A stretch of DNA of 64,000 nucleotides from Fibrobacterota bacterium (lineage in GTDB: Bacteria; Fibrobacterota; Fibrobacteria; UBA5070), in the NCBI GenBank assembly GCA_016715065.1, contig JADKBN010000003.1:434001-498000 (forward strand), given 5' to 3'. How positions within the stretch are numbered: the stretch's first letter is position 1; every line of letters begins with the position of its first letter. Of the stretch, positions 44,475 to 52,871 are shown one piece after another. The notes under the pieces were generated by a model. The model searched no databases. It had not been told where the DNA came from and was given only the letters and a program-made list of their open reading frames with translations. A program made the position numbers and the translations under genes.

Positions 44475-46313
44475 ATGACCGGATTTCGTCTCAAGCTCTT
44501 CGCTGGATTCGGCGCCGTCCTGACCATCCTGCTGGCCATCGGCATCCTCGCCCTGAAGTTGTTGGGCGACTACAGCGGAACGCTGGACCGCATCTTCCGG
44601 GAAAACTACGACAGCGTCCGCTACGGCCAGGAGATGAAGGAGTCCGTGGAGGAGATGGATCGCGCCGTGCGGCTGGTTTCCTTCGGCGACACGACCGCGA
44701 CGGTCGAAGCCGCAAGAGCGAGGTTCGTGAGGAATCTCCGCCTGGAGCAGGGAAACATCACCGTCCCCGGCGAGGCGCGGGTCGTCAGGCGGTTGGATTC
44801 CCTCTGGCGGTGCTACGACTCTCTGGTGGGATTGGCCTTGGCGAAGACAGATGATCGGACGGCGAAGCCCCGGTTGGAGGAGATCGCCCAAGCCTCTCGG
44901 AGCCTCTCCCAAGCCGCGCAGGCGGTCATCGACGTGAACGTGGACAACATCTTCTCGGTGGATGGCCAGGTCAAGCGCAGCGCCTCGCAGGCCCGGCGCA
45001 CCCTGATCCTGCTGCTGGCGGGAGGGGTGGTGCTCGCGCTGGTCCTCTCCAGCATGGCCTCCGCGTGGGTGACGGTACCGGTGCGTACCTTGACGGATTC
45101 CGTCCGGGAAGTGGGCAAGGGGAACCTGGACCTGGTGGTGGCCATCCCCTCCCGCGACGAGCTGGGAGAGCTGGCCGAGGCCTTCAACGCGATGGCGGCG
45201 AAACTGCGTGAATTCCGCCACAGCGACCGCCAACGGATGTGGCGGATCCATCGGACCACCCAGAACGCCATCGATTCCCTGCCCGACGCGGTGGCGGTGG
45301 TGGCACCCGACGGCAAGGTCGAGATGGGAAACGGCGCGGCGCGAAGGGTTTTTGGTCTGGAAGCGGGCTCGCGTCTGGAAGAGCGAGGCGAAGGAAGGCT
45401 GACGACATTTTTTGCCAAGGCCGTCCAGACGCGGGAGGCCGTGCAGCCGCGAAGTTTCGATGCGGCCATCCAAGCCTTCGATGAAGGGGAGAGGTTCTAC
45501 CTGCCGCGCGCGATCCCCATTCTGGAGCCCGACGGCACGGTGGCGGGTGTGACTCTGGTGCTGGCGGATATCACGCAGTTGCGTCGCCTGGACGAAATGA
45601 AAAGCGGCATGCTTTCCGTGGTGGCCCACGAGCTGCGCACCCCGCTCACGTCCCTTCGCATGTCGTCGCACCTTCTGATGGACGAGCGGTTGGGGGAACT
45701 TTCCGCCAAGCAGGAGGAGCTGGCCGCCGGGTTGCGCGAAGATGCCGACCGGCTCTGGCAGATCGTGGAAGAGCTCCTGGACATCGGCAGGATGGATGCC
45801 GGGCGCAGTCTCATGGAAATGGCGCCTCAGGATGCCCGAGAAATCGTCAGGCATGCGGTGGCCGAGCGCGAGGGCTCGTTTCGCGAGAAGGGCGTGCGTT
45901 TGGTACTGGAATCGCCCATGGATCTTCCTTCCGTTCGCGCCGACGCCAGCCGCTTGGGTTTGGTGGTCGGAAACCTCCTTTCCAACGCGCTGCGCCACAC
46001 GCCAGCGGGGAAGGATGTGCGGGTGCGCCTGGCGGTGGAGGGAGACGCGATAACAATATGTGTCATCGATGAAGGCGAAGGGATCGCGGAGGAACACCTG
46101 CCTCGCTTGTTCGAACGCTTCTATCGCGTTCCCGGCCAGTCCAACAAGAGCGGTGTCGGGCTGGGGCTTTCCATCGTGCGCGAGATCGTGCAAGCCCACG
46201 AAGGAACCGTGACGGCGACCAGCCGAAGCGGCCATGGAGCGCGTTTTTCGATTCGACTGCCCCTGAACCGGGCCAAGGATGCACCAACCATCCAGGAGAG
46301 CCATCATGCTTGA
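44475..46313 (+). CDS. HAMP-PAS sensor histidine kinase
   Basis: 612 residues: TM1 at ~5-27, an extracellular helical sensor domain (~28-178), TM2 at ~179-205, HAMP, a PAS domain (IDSLPDAVAVVAPDGKVEMGN), HisKA with VAHELRTPLTSLRM and a HATPase with GVGLGLSIVREIV. It should autophosphorylate and pass the phosphate to the sigma-54 regulator encoded just before it. Its position ahead of kdpFABC suggests a potassium or turgor signal. The helical sensor resembles four-helix-bundle sensors of chemoreceptors rather than KdpD. ATGCTTGA overlap with the next gene. Confidence 0.85.
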   Translation: MTGFRLKLFAGFGAVLTILLAIGILALKLLGDYSGTLDRIFRENYDSVRYGQEMKESVEEMDRAVRLVSFGDTTATVEAARARFVRNLRLEQGNITVPGEARVVRRLDSLWRCYDSLVGLALAKTDDRTAKPRLEEIAQASRSLSQAAQAVIDVNVDNIFSVDGQVKRSASQARRTLILLLAGGVVLALVLSSMASAWVTVPVRTLTDSVREVGKGNLDLVVAIPSRDELGELAEAFNAMAAKLREFRHSDRQRMWRIHRTTQNAIDSLPDAVAVVAPDGKVEMGNGAARRVFGLEAGSRLEERGEGRLTTFFAKAVQTREAVQPRSFDAAIQAFDEGERFYLPRAIPILEPDGTVAGVTLVLADITQLRRLDEMKSGMLSVVAHELRTPLTSLRMSSHLLMDERLGELSAKQEELAAGLREDADRLWQIVEELLDIGRMDAGRSLMEMAPQDAREIVRHAVAEREGSFREKGVRLVLESPMDLPSVRADASRLGLVVGNLLSNALRHTPAGKDVRVRLAVEGDAITICVIDEGEGIAEEHLPRLFERFYRVPGQSNKSGVGLGLSIVREIVQAHEGTVTATSRSGHGARFSIRLPLNRAKDAPTIQESHHA

Positions 46314-46488
46314 ACCGAAACCCTCCCGTTGGATCCTGGTTGGAGTCCTCTTCTGGGCCCTGCTCCTGATCTGCCTGAATGCCTGGGGAAACCTCCCGAG
46401 CTCGCGCAAGGAAGCGCGCCACACCTGCCTGTGTCCGGATTCCGTGTCGATGTCCGGACCACGCGACCTGTCCATCGAAAGGAACTGA
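46306..46488 (+). CDS. 60-aa single-span membrane peptide before kdpF
   Basis: 60 residues with one membrane helix (~9-28: WILVGVLFWALLLICLNAWG) and a polar C-terminal tail with a CLC motif. The ATG overlaps the kinase stop (ATGCTTGA). The gene is one base short of kdpF. No known family; its place suggests a small partner of the kinase or the Kdp complex. An in-frame ATG at 46279 would add nine residues but lies inside the kinase gene. Confidence 0.55.
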   Translation: MLEPKPSRWILVGVLFWALLLICLNAWGNLPSSRKEARHTCLCPDSVSMSGPRDLSIERN

Positions 46489-46489
46489 C

Positions 46490-46573
46490 ATGGATCTCCT
46501 CCTGGCCGGCATCGCCGCGGCCGCACTCTCCGTCTACCTGTTCTGGACGCTTTTGCGTCCGGAAGACTTCTGA
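46490..46573 (+). CDS. kdpF: KdpF subunit
   Basis: 27 residues forming one membrane helix (LLLAGIAAAALSVYLFWTLLRPEDF), the typical length and ending of KdpF, with the ATG after GGAACTGAC. KdpF stabilises the KdpABC complex. The following kdpA starts six bases downstream. Confidence 0.85.
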   Translation: MDLLLAGIAAAALSVYLFWTLLRPEDF

Positions 46574-46579
46574 AAGGCC

Positions 46580-48298
46580 ATGGTCATGGAATTCCACGGT
46601 TGGCTTCAACTTGCTCTCTTCTCCGGACTGCTCCTTGCGCTCACCAAGCCGATGGGTCTTTGGTTGCGCATGGTCCTGGATCCTTCGCGCACTTCCTGGA
46701 TGGACAGATTCTGCCTTCCAATGGAGCGTGCCACCTTTCGCCTGCTGGGCATCGATGCGGCGAAGGGGATGGACTGGAAGGGATGGGTCGCCTCGGTCCT
46801 TCTGTTCAATTTCTCCGGACTCCTCTTCACGTTCGCGGTGCTGCTCTGCCAGGGGTGGCTTCCTCTCAATCCGCAAGGGTTCGGAGGGCTTTCCTGGCAT
46901 CTGGCGCTGAACACCGCCGTGAGCTTCGCGACCAACACCAACTGGCAAAGCTACGGTGGTGAGAGCACGCTTTCCTACTTCTCGCAGATGGTGGGTCTGG
47001 CCACCCACAACTTCACCTCGGCGGCCACCGGCATCGCGGTCGCGGCGGCGGTGGTGCGGGGGCTCGCCGAAAAGGGAGAATCCGTGTTGGGCAATTTCTG
47101 GACGGACCTGGTACGGATCCACGTGCGCTTGCTGTTGCCGATGGCGTTTCTGTTCGCGCTGTTCCTGGTGTCCCAAGGCGTGATCATGAACTTCCATCCC
47201 TATCTCTCGGTCACAACCCTTTCCGGAGCGATCCAGAACCTGCCGATGGGGCCTGCGGCCTCGCAGATCGCCATCAAGATGCTGGGCACCAACGGCGGAG
47301 GATTCTTCAACGTCAACGCCGCGCACCCCTTCGAGAACCCCAACGTCCTCTCCAACCTCTTGCAGATCCTGTCCATCTTCGCGATCCCCGCCGGGCTGGT
47401 CTGGTGGATGGGTGACAAATTCCGCAACCGCGCCCACGGATGGACCGTTTGGGTGGTGATGTTCTCCCTGTTCCTGGCGGGCGTCCTGGTATCCTGGCAT
47501 TTCGAGGCGCAAGGGAATCCTCGCGCGATCGCCCAGGGGATCGAAGCCCAGGGCAATTGGGAAGGCAAGGAGACACGGTTTGGGATTTTCGGTTCGGCGC
47601 TTTTCGCCACGGTCACCACCGATGCCTCTTGCGGTGCGGTGAATTCCATGCACGATTCGTTCACGCCGCTGGGCGGGCTGGTTCCCTTGGTGAACATGCA
47701 GTTGGGCGAAGTGGTGTTCGGAGGGGTCGGGGCCGGGCTCTACGGCATGATCGTGTTCATTGTTCTTGGAATCTTCCTGGCGGGCCTCATGGTGGGTCGC
47801 ACACCCGAATACCTGGGGCGCAAGATCCAAGCCTTCGATGTGAAGATGGCGAGCGTGGCCATCCTCTGCCAGGCTTTTGGCACGCTGGTGCTGACCGGCG
47901 TCGCCGCGAGCACCTCCTGGGGTGGCGCAGGCGTGGCAAACCAGGGACCTCACGGGCTTTCCGAGATCCTGTACGCGTTCACGTCGGCGGTGGCCAACAA
48001 TGGATCCGCTTTCGGTGGGCTTTCCGCGAACGTGCCTTGGTACAACACGTTGCTGGCGCTGGGGATGCTCCTGGGGCGCTTGGCCGTGATCGTTCCCGTG
48101 CTCGCCTTGGCGGGCAACTTCTCGCGCAAGGTCGTCTCGCCTCCCGGACCTGGGACATTTCCTGTCCATGGCCCCACCTTCGGAGTGCTGCTGCTGTTCA
48201 CGGTGGTCGTGGTCGGCGCCCTCACCTACTTCCCGGCCTTGGTGCTCGGCCCGGTCCTTGAACACTTCCTGATGACCGGATCCAACCTCCTGTTCTGA
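46580..48298 (+). CDS. kdpA: KdpA, potassium-translocating subunit
   Basis: 572 residues with about ten membrane helices and four pore loops carrying the selectivity filters: TNTNWQSYGGE, GTNGGGFFNVNAAHPFENP, TTDASCGAVNSMHDS and SAVANNGSAFGG. KdpA is a superfamily-K-transporter-type pore that binds K+ with high affinity; KdpB drives uptake with ATP. The ATG at 46586 is an alternative start. Standard kdpFABC order. Confidence 0.95.
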   Translation: MVMEFHGWLQLALFSGLLLALTKPMGLWLRMVLDPSRTSWMDRFCLPMERATFRLLGIDAAKGMDWKGWVASVLLFNFSGLLFTFAVLLCQGWLPLNPQGFGGLSWHLALNTAVSFATNTNWQSYGGESTLSYFSQMVGLATHNFTSAATGIAVAAAVVRGLAEKGESVLGNFWTDLVRIHVRLLLPMAFLFALFLVSQGVIMNFHPYLSVTTLSGAIQNLPMGPAASQIAIKMLGTNGGGFFNVNAAHPFENPNVLSNLLQILSIFAIPAGLVWWMGDKFRNRAHGWTVWVVMFSLFLAGVLVSWHFEAQGNPRAIAQGIEAQGNWEGKETRFGIFGSALFATVTTDASCGAVNSMHDSFTPLGGLVPLVNMQLGEVVFGGVGAGLYGMIVFIVLGIFLAGLMVGRTPEYLGRKIQAFDVKMASVAILCQAFGTLVLTGVAASTSWGGAGVANQGPHGLSEILYAFTSAVANNGSAFGGLSANVPWYNTLLALGMLLGRLAVIVPVLALAGNFSRKVVSPPGPGTFPVHGPTFGVLLLFTVVVVGALTYFPALVLGPVLEHFLMTGSNLLF

Positions 48299-48308
48299 AA
48301 GCCAAACC

Positions 48309-50333
48309 ATGAAAAAGACCGATCGCAAGCTGTTCGACAAGAACATCCTCGGACCGGCTCTCTGGCAGAGCGTGGTCAAACTCAAGCCCAACATCCTCTG
48401 GCGCAATCCGGTGATGTTCACCACGGCGGTGGGAGCGGTCCTGGTGACGTTGGATCTGTTCTTTCTGGCCGATCGACACGAGCCGTTGGGTTTCGCCGCG
48501 CAGATCGCGGCGTGGCTCTGGTTCACCGTGTTGTTCGCCAACTTCGCCGAGGCGATGGCGGAAGGTCGAGGCAAGGCCCAAGCAGACACCTTGCGCAAAT
48601 CGCGCCAAAGCGTCACGGCTTTCCGGATGGGGTCGCGCGACGAATTGGAGCAGGTGCCTGCCGAGTCGTTGCGCAAGGACGATCTGGTGGTGGTCGTGGC
48701 GGGCCAGACCATTCCCGCCGACGGCGAGGTGGTGGAAGGTGCCGCGACGGTAAACGAATCGGCCATCACCGGCGAATCCGCACCGGTGATCCGCGAGGCC
48801 GGTGGCGACCGATCGGCTGTCACGGGCGGCACCTCCGTGCTTTCCGATCGGTTGGTGATCCGCGTGACGGCCGATCCTGGCAAAGGGTTCATGGACCGCA
48901 TGATCGCCTTGATCGAAGGCGCCAAGCGCCAGAAGACGCCCAACGAAATCGCCCTTTCCATCCTGCTTTCGGCCCTCACGCTGATCTTTCTCCTGGTGGT
49001 TGGGACCTTCCACCCGCTGGCCAAATGGGTGGGGATCGACGTTCCTGTGACGATTCTTGTCAGCCTGCTGGTGTGCCTGATCCCGACCACCATCGGAGGA
49101 CTGCTTTCGGCCATCGGTATCGCGGGAATCGACCGGCTCACCCAACGAAACGTCCTGGCCACCTCGGGCCGGGCGGTGGAAGCCGCGGGCGACGTGGACG
49201 TGCTGTTGCTGGACAAGACAGGCACCATCACCATGGGCGACCGGCAGGCGGTGGATTTCCATCCGGCTCCCGGCGTGGACGAGGCCGACCTGACGCTGGC
49301 GGCGCTTTTGTGCTCGCTTCCCGACCAGACTCCGGAGGGGCGCAGCATCGTGGACCTGGCCGCCCGACGCGGACACGCGGTGCCGGATTCCGTCCTTACG
49401 GGTTCCGTCTTCCATCCGTTCTCCGCCCAGACGCGCATGAGCGGAATCGATTTTCCCTCCGGACGCAACCTGAGAAAGGGAGCATCCGCAGCGGTGGCGT
49501 CCTTCGCGGGCGGAAGTCTTTCCCAGGCCGTGGCCGCGGACGTGGAGCGCATCTCCCGCGCCGGCGGCACGCCCTTGGTGGTGGCCGACCAATCCCGCGT
49601 GCTGGGCACCGTCCATCTCAAGGACATCGTGAAGGCGGGTCTGCCCGAGCGGTTCAAGCTGTTCCGGGCCATGGGCATCCGCACCGTGATGATCACCGGC
49701 GACAACCCCCTCACGGCCGCGGCCATCGCCCAGGAGGCGGGCGTGGACGGCTTCCTCGCCGAGGCGACCCCGGAGGACAAGCTCGCGCTGATCCGCAAGG
49801 AACAAGCCGACGGCCACATGGTGGCAATGACCGGCGACGGCACCAACGACGCTCCGGCGCTGGCCCAAGCGGACGTGGGCATCGCCATGAACACCGGGAC
49901 CCAGGCGGCCAAGGAGGCGGGCAACATGGTGGACCTCGATTCCAATCCCGGAAAGCTCATCGACGTGGTGGAGGTGGGCAAGCAGATGCTGCTCACGCGC
50001 GGGTCGTTGACGACATTTTCCGTCGCCAACGACATCGCCAAGTACTTCGCCATCCTTCCGGCCATCATGGTGGCGACCTTCCCCCAGATGCGCGCCTTGG
50101 ACATCATGCGGCTGGGATCGCCGCACAGCGCGATCCTGAGCGCGGTCATCTTCAACGCATTGATCATCGTGGCCCTCATCCCGCTGGCCCTGCGCGGCGT
50201 GGAATTCCGTGCGCTGACCGCGGGCCAACTTCTGCGGCGCAATCTCCTGGTCTACGGCCTGGGCGGCGTGGTCGCGCCGTTCATCGGGATCAAGAGCATC
50301 GACATCCTCCTCAACCTCCTCAAGGTGGTGTGA
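48309..50333 (+). CDS. kdpB: KdpB, P-type ATPase subunit
   Basis: 674 residues, the usual size. Hallmarks: TGES in the actuator domain, the phosphorylation motif DKTGTITMG, the nucleotide-binding domain with KGAS, and the hinge MTGDGTNDAPALAQADVG. It hydrolyses ATP to power K+ import through KdpA. It starts ten bases after kdpA and ends one base before kdpC. Confidence 0.97.
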   Translation: MKKTDRKLFDKNILGPALWQSVVKLKPNILWRNPVMFTTAVGAVLVTLDLFFLADRHEPLGFAAQIAAWLWFTVLFANFAEAMAEGRGKAQADTLRKSRQSVTAFRMGSRDELEQVPAESLRKDDLVVVVAGQTIPADGEVVEGAATVNESAITGESAPVIREAGGDRSAVTGGTSVLSDRLVIRVTADPGKGFMDRMIALIEGAKRQKTPNEIALSILLSALTLIFLLVVGTFHPLAKWVGIDVPVTILVSLLVCLIPTTIGGLLSAIGIAGIDRLTQRNVLATSGRAVEAAGDVDVLLLDKTGTITMGDRQAVDFHPAPGVDEADLTLAALLCSLPDQTPEGRSIVDLAARRGHAVPDSVLTGSVFHPFSAQTRMSGIDFPSGRNLRKGASAAVASFAGGSLSQAVAADVERISRAGGTPLVVADQSRVLGTVHLKDIVKAGLPERFKLFRAMGIRTVMITGDNPLTAAAIAQEAGVDGFLAEATPEDKLALIRKEQADGHMVAMTGDGTNDAPALAQADVGIAMNTGTQAAKEAGNMVDLDSNPGKLIDVVEVGKQMLLTRGSLTTFSVANDIAKYFAILPAIMVATFPQMRALDIMRLGSPHSAILSAVIFNALIIVALIPLALRGVEFRALTAGQLLRRNLLVYGLGGVVAPFIGIKSIDILLNLLKVV

Positions 50334-50334
50334 C

Positions 50335-50985
50335 ATGGACTCCTGGAAAAACAACCTCCGGCCGGCGCTGGCGATCACCGTACTGCTCACCGTGGCCACA
50401 GGCATCCTCTATCCGCTGGCTGTCTGGGGGGCTTCCCTCCTGTTGTTTCCCGATCAGGCTGGAGGTTCGTTGGTGCGAAGCCAGGGACGGGTGGTCGGAT
50501 CCCTCCTGATCGCTCAGGCCAGCGCGGATTCGGGAATGTTCCATCCGCGTCCTTCGGTGGCGGGTTCCGGCTACGCTGGGGAATCTTCCTCCGGCAGCAA
50601 CGCCGGCCCGCTCAACCGCGTTTTGTTGGACACCCTCCTTCCCGCACGCGTGGCCGCCTACCGTGCGGAAAACGGATTGCCGGCGGATCGCAAGGTTCCC
50701 GCTTCCTCCGTGAGCGCCTCCGGATCCGGATTGGATCCCGACATCACGTTGGAAGACGCCTTGATCCAGGCCGTCCGCGTGGCCCGCGTGCGGCGCCTCG
50801 ATCCGAAGCGATTGACGGAAAATGTCGTATCGAATGCCCGCGACGACCTGTGGCAGCCGGGCATGATGCGTCCGGTGAACGTCCTGGAGCTGAATCTGGC
50901 CCTGGAAAGCGGCGCCGATCTCGCCTCCTCGCTTCCACTCGAGTCCGGGAATCGATCCACCGGGGGCGTTCGCGATGTCCCCTGA
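50335..50985 (+). CDS. kdpC: KdpC subunit
   Basis: 216 residues: one N-terminal membrane helix (~11-34), then the periplasmic body with the family motifs SLLIAQ, FHPRPS, SGSNAGPLN and the C-terminal VNVLELNLAL. KdpC assists ATP binding and complex assembly. ATG one base after the kdpB stop; stop overlaps the next gene by 11 bases. Confidence 0.95.
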   Translation: MDSWKNNLRPALAITVLLTVATGILYPLAVWGASLLLFPDQAGGSLVRSQGRVVGSLLIAQASADSGMFHPRPSVAGSGYAGESSSGSNAGPLNRVLLDTLLPARVAAYRAENGLPADRKVPASSVSASGSGLDPDITLEDALIQAVRVARVRRLDPKRLTENVVSNARDDLWQPGMMRPVNVLELNLALESGADLASSLPLESGNRSTGGVRDVP

Positions 50986-52597
50986 ATCCAAGGCGGCCAC
51001 CTTCCTCCAGCTCATCCGCAAGAGTGGCCGGGGCAGGCTGAAGATCTATCTGGGGTATTGTCCCGGGGTGGGCAAAACCTGTCGCATGCTGGAAGAGGGC
51101 CATCGACTGGTCGCCGAAGGGGTGGATCTCGCGGTGGGACTGGTGGAAACCCATGGCCGCGAAGGGACCCTGAAGCTGGTGTCGGGATTGCCCGAGGTGC
51201 CCACCCGGAGGATCGAGTACAAGGGGATCGTCTTGGAGGAGATGGACCTGGACGGGATCCTCCAGCGACGCCCCCAGGTGGTGCTGGTGGACGAGCTCGC
51301 CCACACCAATGTGCCCGGTGGCCGCAACGCCAAGCGTTGGGAGGATGTGGAGGAGTTGCTGGCTGCGGGGATCCATGTGATCACCACGGTGAACATCCAG
51401 CATCTGGAAAGCCTCTACGACAAGGTCGAATCGCTGGTGGGAATCAAGGTCCGGGAGCGCCTGCCGGATTCCGTCGTGATGGAAGCCGACCAGGTGGTCA
51501 ATGTCGACCTTTCCGAGGAGGATCTTCTCAAGCGTTTGGAAGAAGGCCGGATTTATCCCTCTTCGCGGATTCCCCAGGCGATGTCGAACTATTTCCAGGC
51601 ATCGCGGCTGGAGCATCTGCGCGAACTCGCGCTGCGTGAACTCGCCCAGAGAATCGACCAGAGACGCAGGGAAGAAACGGGCGAGGTCCAAGTTTCCCAA
51701 GGGGTGTCGGAACGCGTGGTGGTGGGAATTTCTGGCAAGTCCGAAAGCCTGCGCCTGTTGCGCCACGCCTCACGGCTGGCGGGAAGGTTGTCGCGGGATT
51801 GGTACGCGGTGCATGTGGAGACCCCGGACTGGCGAAGGGAGTCCTTGAGCTCGCAACGCGTTCGGTCCGACGTCCTGGCGCTGGCCGGGCAATTGGGGGC
51901 GACCGTCTTCGCCCTGAAGGGAGAGGATGTGGCAGGTACATTGCTTTCCTTCGCGGCGGAGTACGGCGTGGGACATCTCGTGGTGGGCAAGCCGCGACCC
52001 CGTCCGTGGTGGCTTCGATGGTTTTCCACTACCGTGGCCCAGGCCCTGCTGCACCGCGCGCGGGGCGTTTCGATCGATGTGGTGGATCTCTCCGAACGAT
52101 CGACGGAACCTCCCGCGCGGACGGAATCTGTTCCCGACGGGATCGAAGGAATGCTCGCTTCGGCTCCGATCGTTCGATGGGATCGTTCCGTTTCGCGCCA
52201 AGAAGCGATGGAGTCGCTGGTCCAGGCTTGCGTGGGCTCCGAAGATCCGTTGCGCTTGTGGGAAGCCCTGGAAGCGGTGCGAACCCGGGAAGAAGCCGGT
52301 TCCACATTTCTTCCCGACGGCATCGCCATTCCACACGGACGCCTCGCCAACCTTCCTCGTCCGCTGTGCGCCATTGGAGTGGCTCGTGAAGGGGTCCCGG
52401 ATGCTCCGGTGGATCAGCCTGTGGAATTGGTGTTCCTGCTGTTGACTCCGCTGGAAGACGCCAAGCTCCACTTGAAGCTCATGTCTTCGGGCGTACGGAT
52501 CCTGCGCGACAAGGATCTGCGCAGACGGATGCTCGCCGCCCATGACCTGGACGCGGCACGCAAGATTCTGCGGGAAGCGATGGAAATCAAAGCATAG
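50975..52597 (+). CDS. KdpD input domain-Usp-PTS EIIA fusion, no kinase
   Basis: 540 residues. Residues ~20-225 are the KdpD N-terminal domain with Walker-A-like GYCPGVGKT, VETHGR and VLVDELAHTNVPG. Residues ~245-370 are a UspA-like domain, as in KdpD. KdpD's four membrane helices and kinase are absent. Instead residues ~395-540 form a PTS EIIA (type 2/Ntr) domain with the phosphorylatable His454 in IPHGR and VELVFLLLTPLEDAKLHLKLM. In E. coli EIIANtr binds KdpD and raises its activity, so this fusion would put both in one protein. It probably tunes the separate kinase at 44475 or KdpFABC itself. It overlaps kdpC by 11 bases. Confidence 0.85.
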   Translation: MSPESKAATFLQLIRKSGRGRLKIYLGYCPGVGKTCRMLEEGHRLVAEGVDLAVGLVETHGREGTLKLVSGLPEVPTRRIEYKGIVLEEMDLDGILQRRPQVVLVDELAHTNVPGGRNAKRWEDVEELLAAGIHVITTVNIQHLESLYDKVESLVGIKVRERLPDSVVMEADQVVNVDLSEEDLLKRLEEGRIYPSSRIPQAMSNYFQASRLEHLRELALRELAQRIDQRRREETGEVQVSQGVSERVVVGISGKSESLRLLRHASRLAGRLSRDWYAVHVETPDWRRESLSSQRVRSDVLALAGQLGATVFALKGEDVAGTLLSFAAEYGVGHLVVGKPRPRPWWLRWFSTTVAQALLHRARGVSIDVVDLSERSTEPPARTESVPDGIEGMLASAPIVRWDRSVSRQEAMESLVQACVGSEDPLRLWEALEAVRTREEAGSTFLPDGIAIPHGRLANLPRPLCAIGVAREGVPDAPVDQPVELVFLLLTPLEDAKLHLKLMSSGVRILRDKDLRRRMLAAHDLDAARKILREAMEIKA

Positions 52598-52696
52598 GAT
52601 CCGAGCGTTCCCGTCTTTGTCAGCCTCTAACAGATCGATGCGATGGCAAGGTGGACGGAAACTGTCTAATGAATGGGTCGGGTGACGGGATCGCGC

Positions 52697-52725
52697 TTGA
52701 CAATGCGCCTACTTGTCCTGACAAT
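52697..52725 (+). promoter_or_regulatory. Sigma-70-type promoter of the chemosensory operon
   Basis: TTGACA (52697-52702) and GACAAT (52720-52725) are 17 bases apart. Transcription would begin near 52732, just before the AT-rich repeat block and about 140 bases before the preferred ATG at 52872. The region contrasts strongly with the GC-rich surroundings. Confidence 0.65.
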
Positions 52726-52737
52726 CAATTAAATGAT

Positions 52738-52766
52738 CAATCATTGATTGCAATCGTCAATCATTG
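52738..52766. promoter_or_regulatory. Direct-repeat operator-like block
   Basis: CAATCATTG occurs twice (52738-52746 and 52758-52766) in direct orientation, exactly 20 bases apart, i.e. two helical turns. Between them lies the perfect palindrome ATTGCAAT (52747-52754). It overlaps the predicted start of transcription of the chemosensory operon, so a repressor site is likely. No regulator gene is adjacent. Confidence 0.55.
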
Positions 52767-52871
52767 TTAAAAGCGAAAAGATTCGCTCAAATTGCGCTTG
52801 AATCCTCCTCGTGGCCAATGGATGATGGACCGAAGAATCTGTTATTCCAGAGTCTTTGGGGGAACAACGAG

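Noticed and set aside
46304..50242. Very long open frame (about 1,310 codons) on the minus strand opposite kdpFABC.
   Set aside because: It is the antisense shadow of kdpA and kdpB in GC-rich DNA: no ribosome-binding site, no domain, and composition of a shadow frame.
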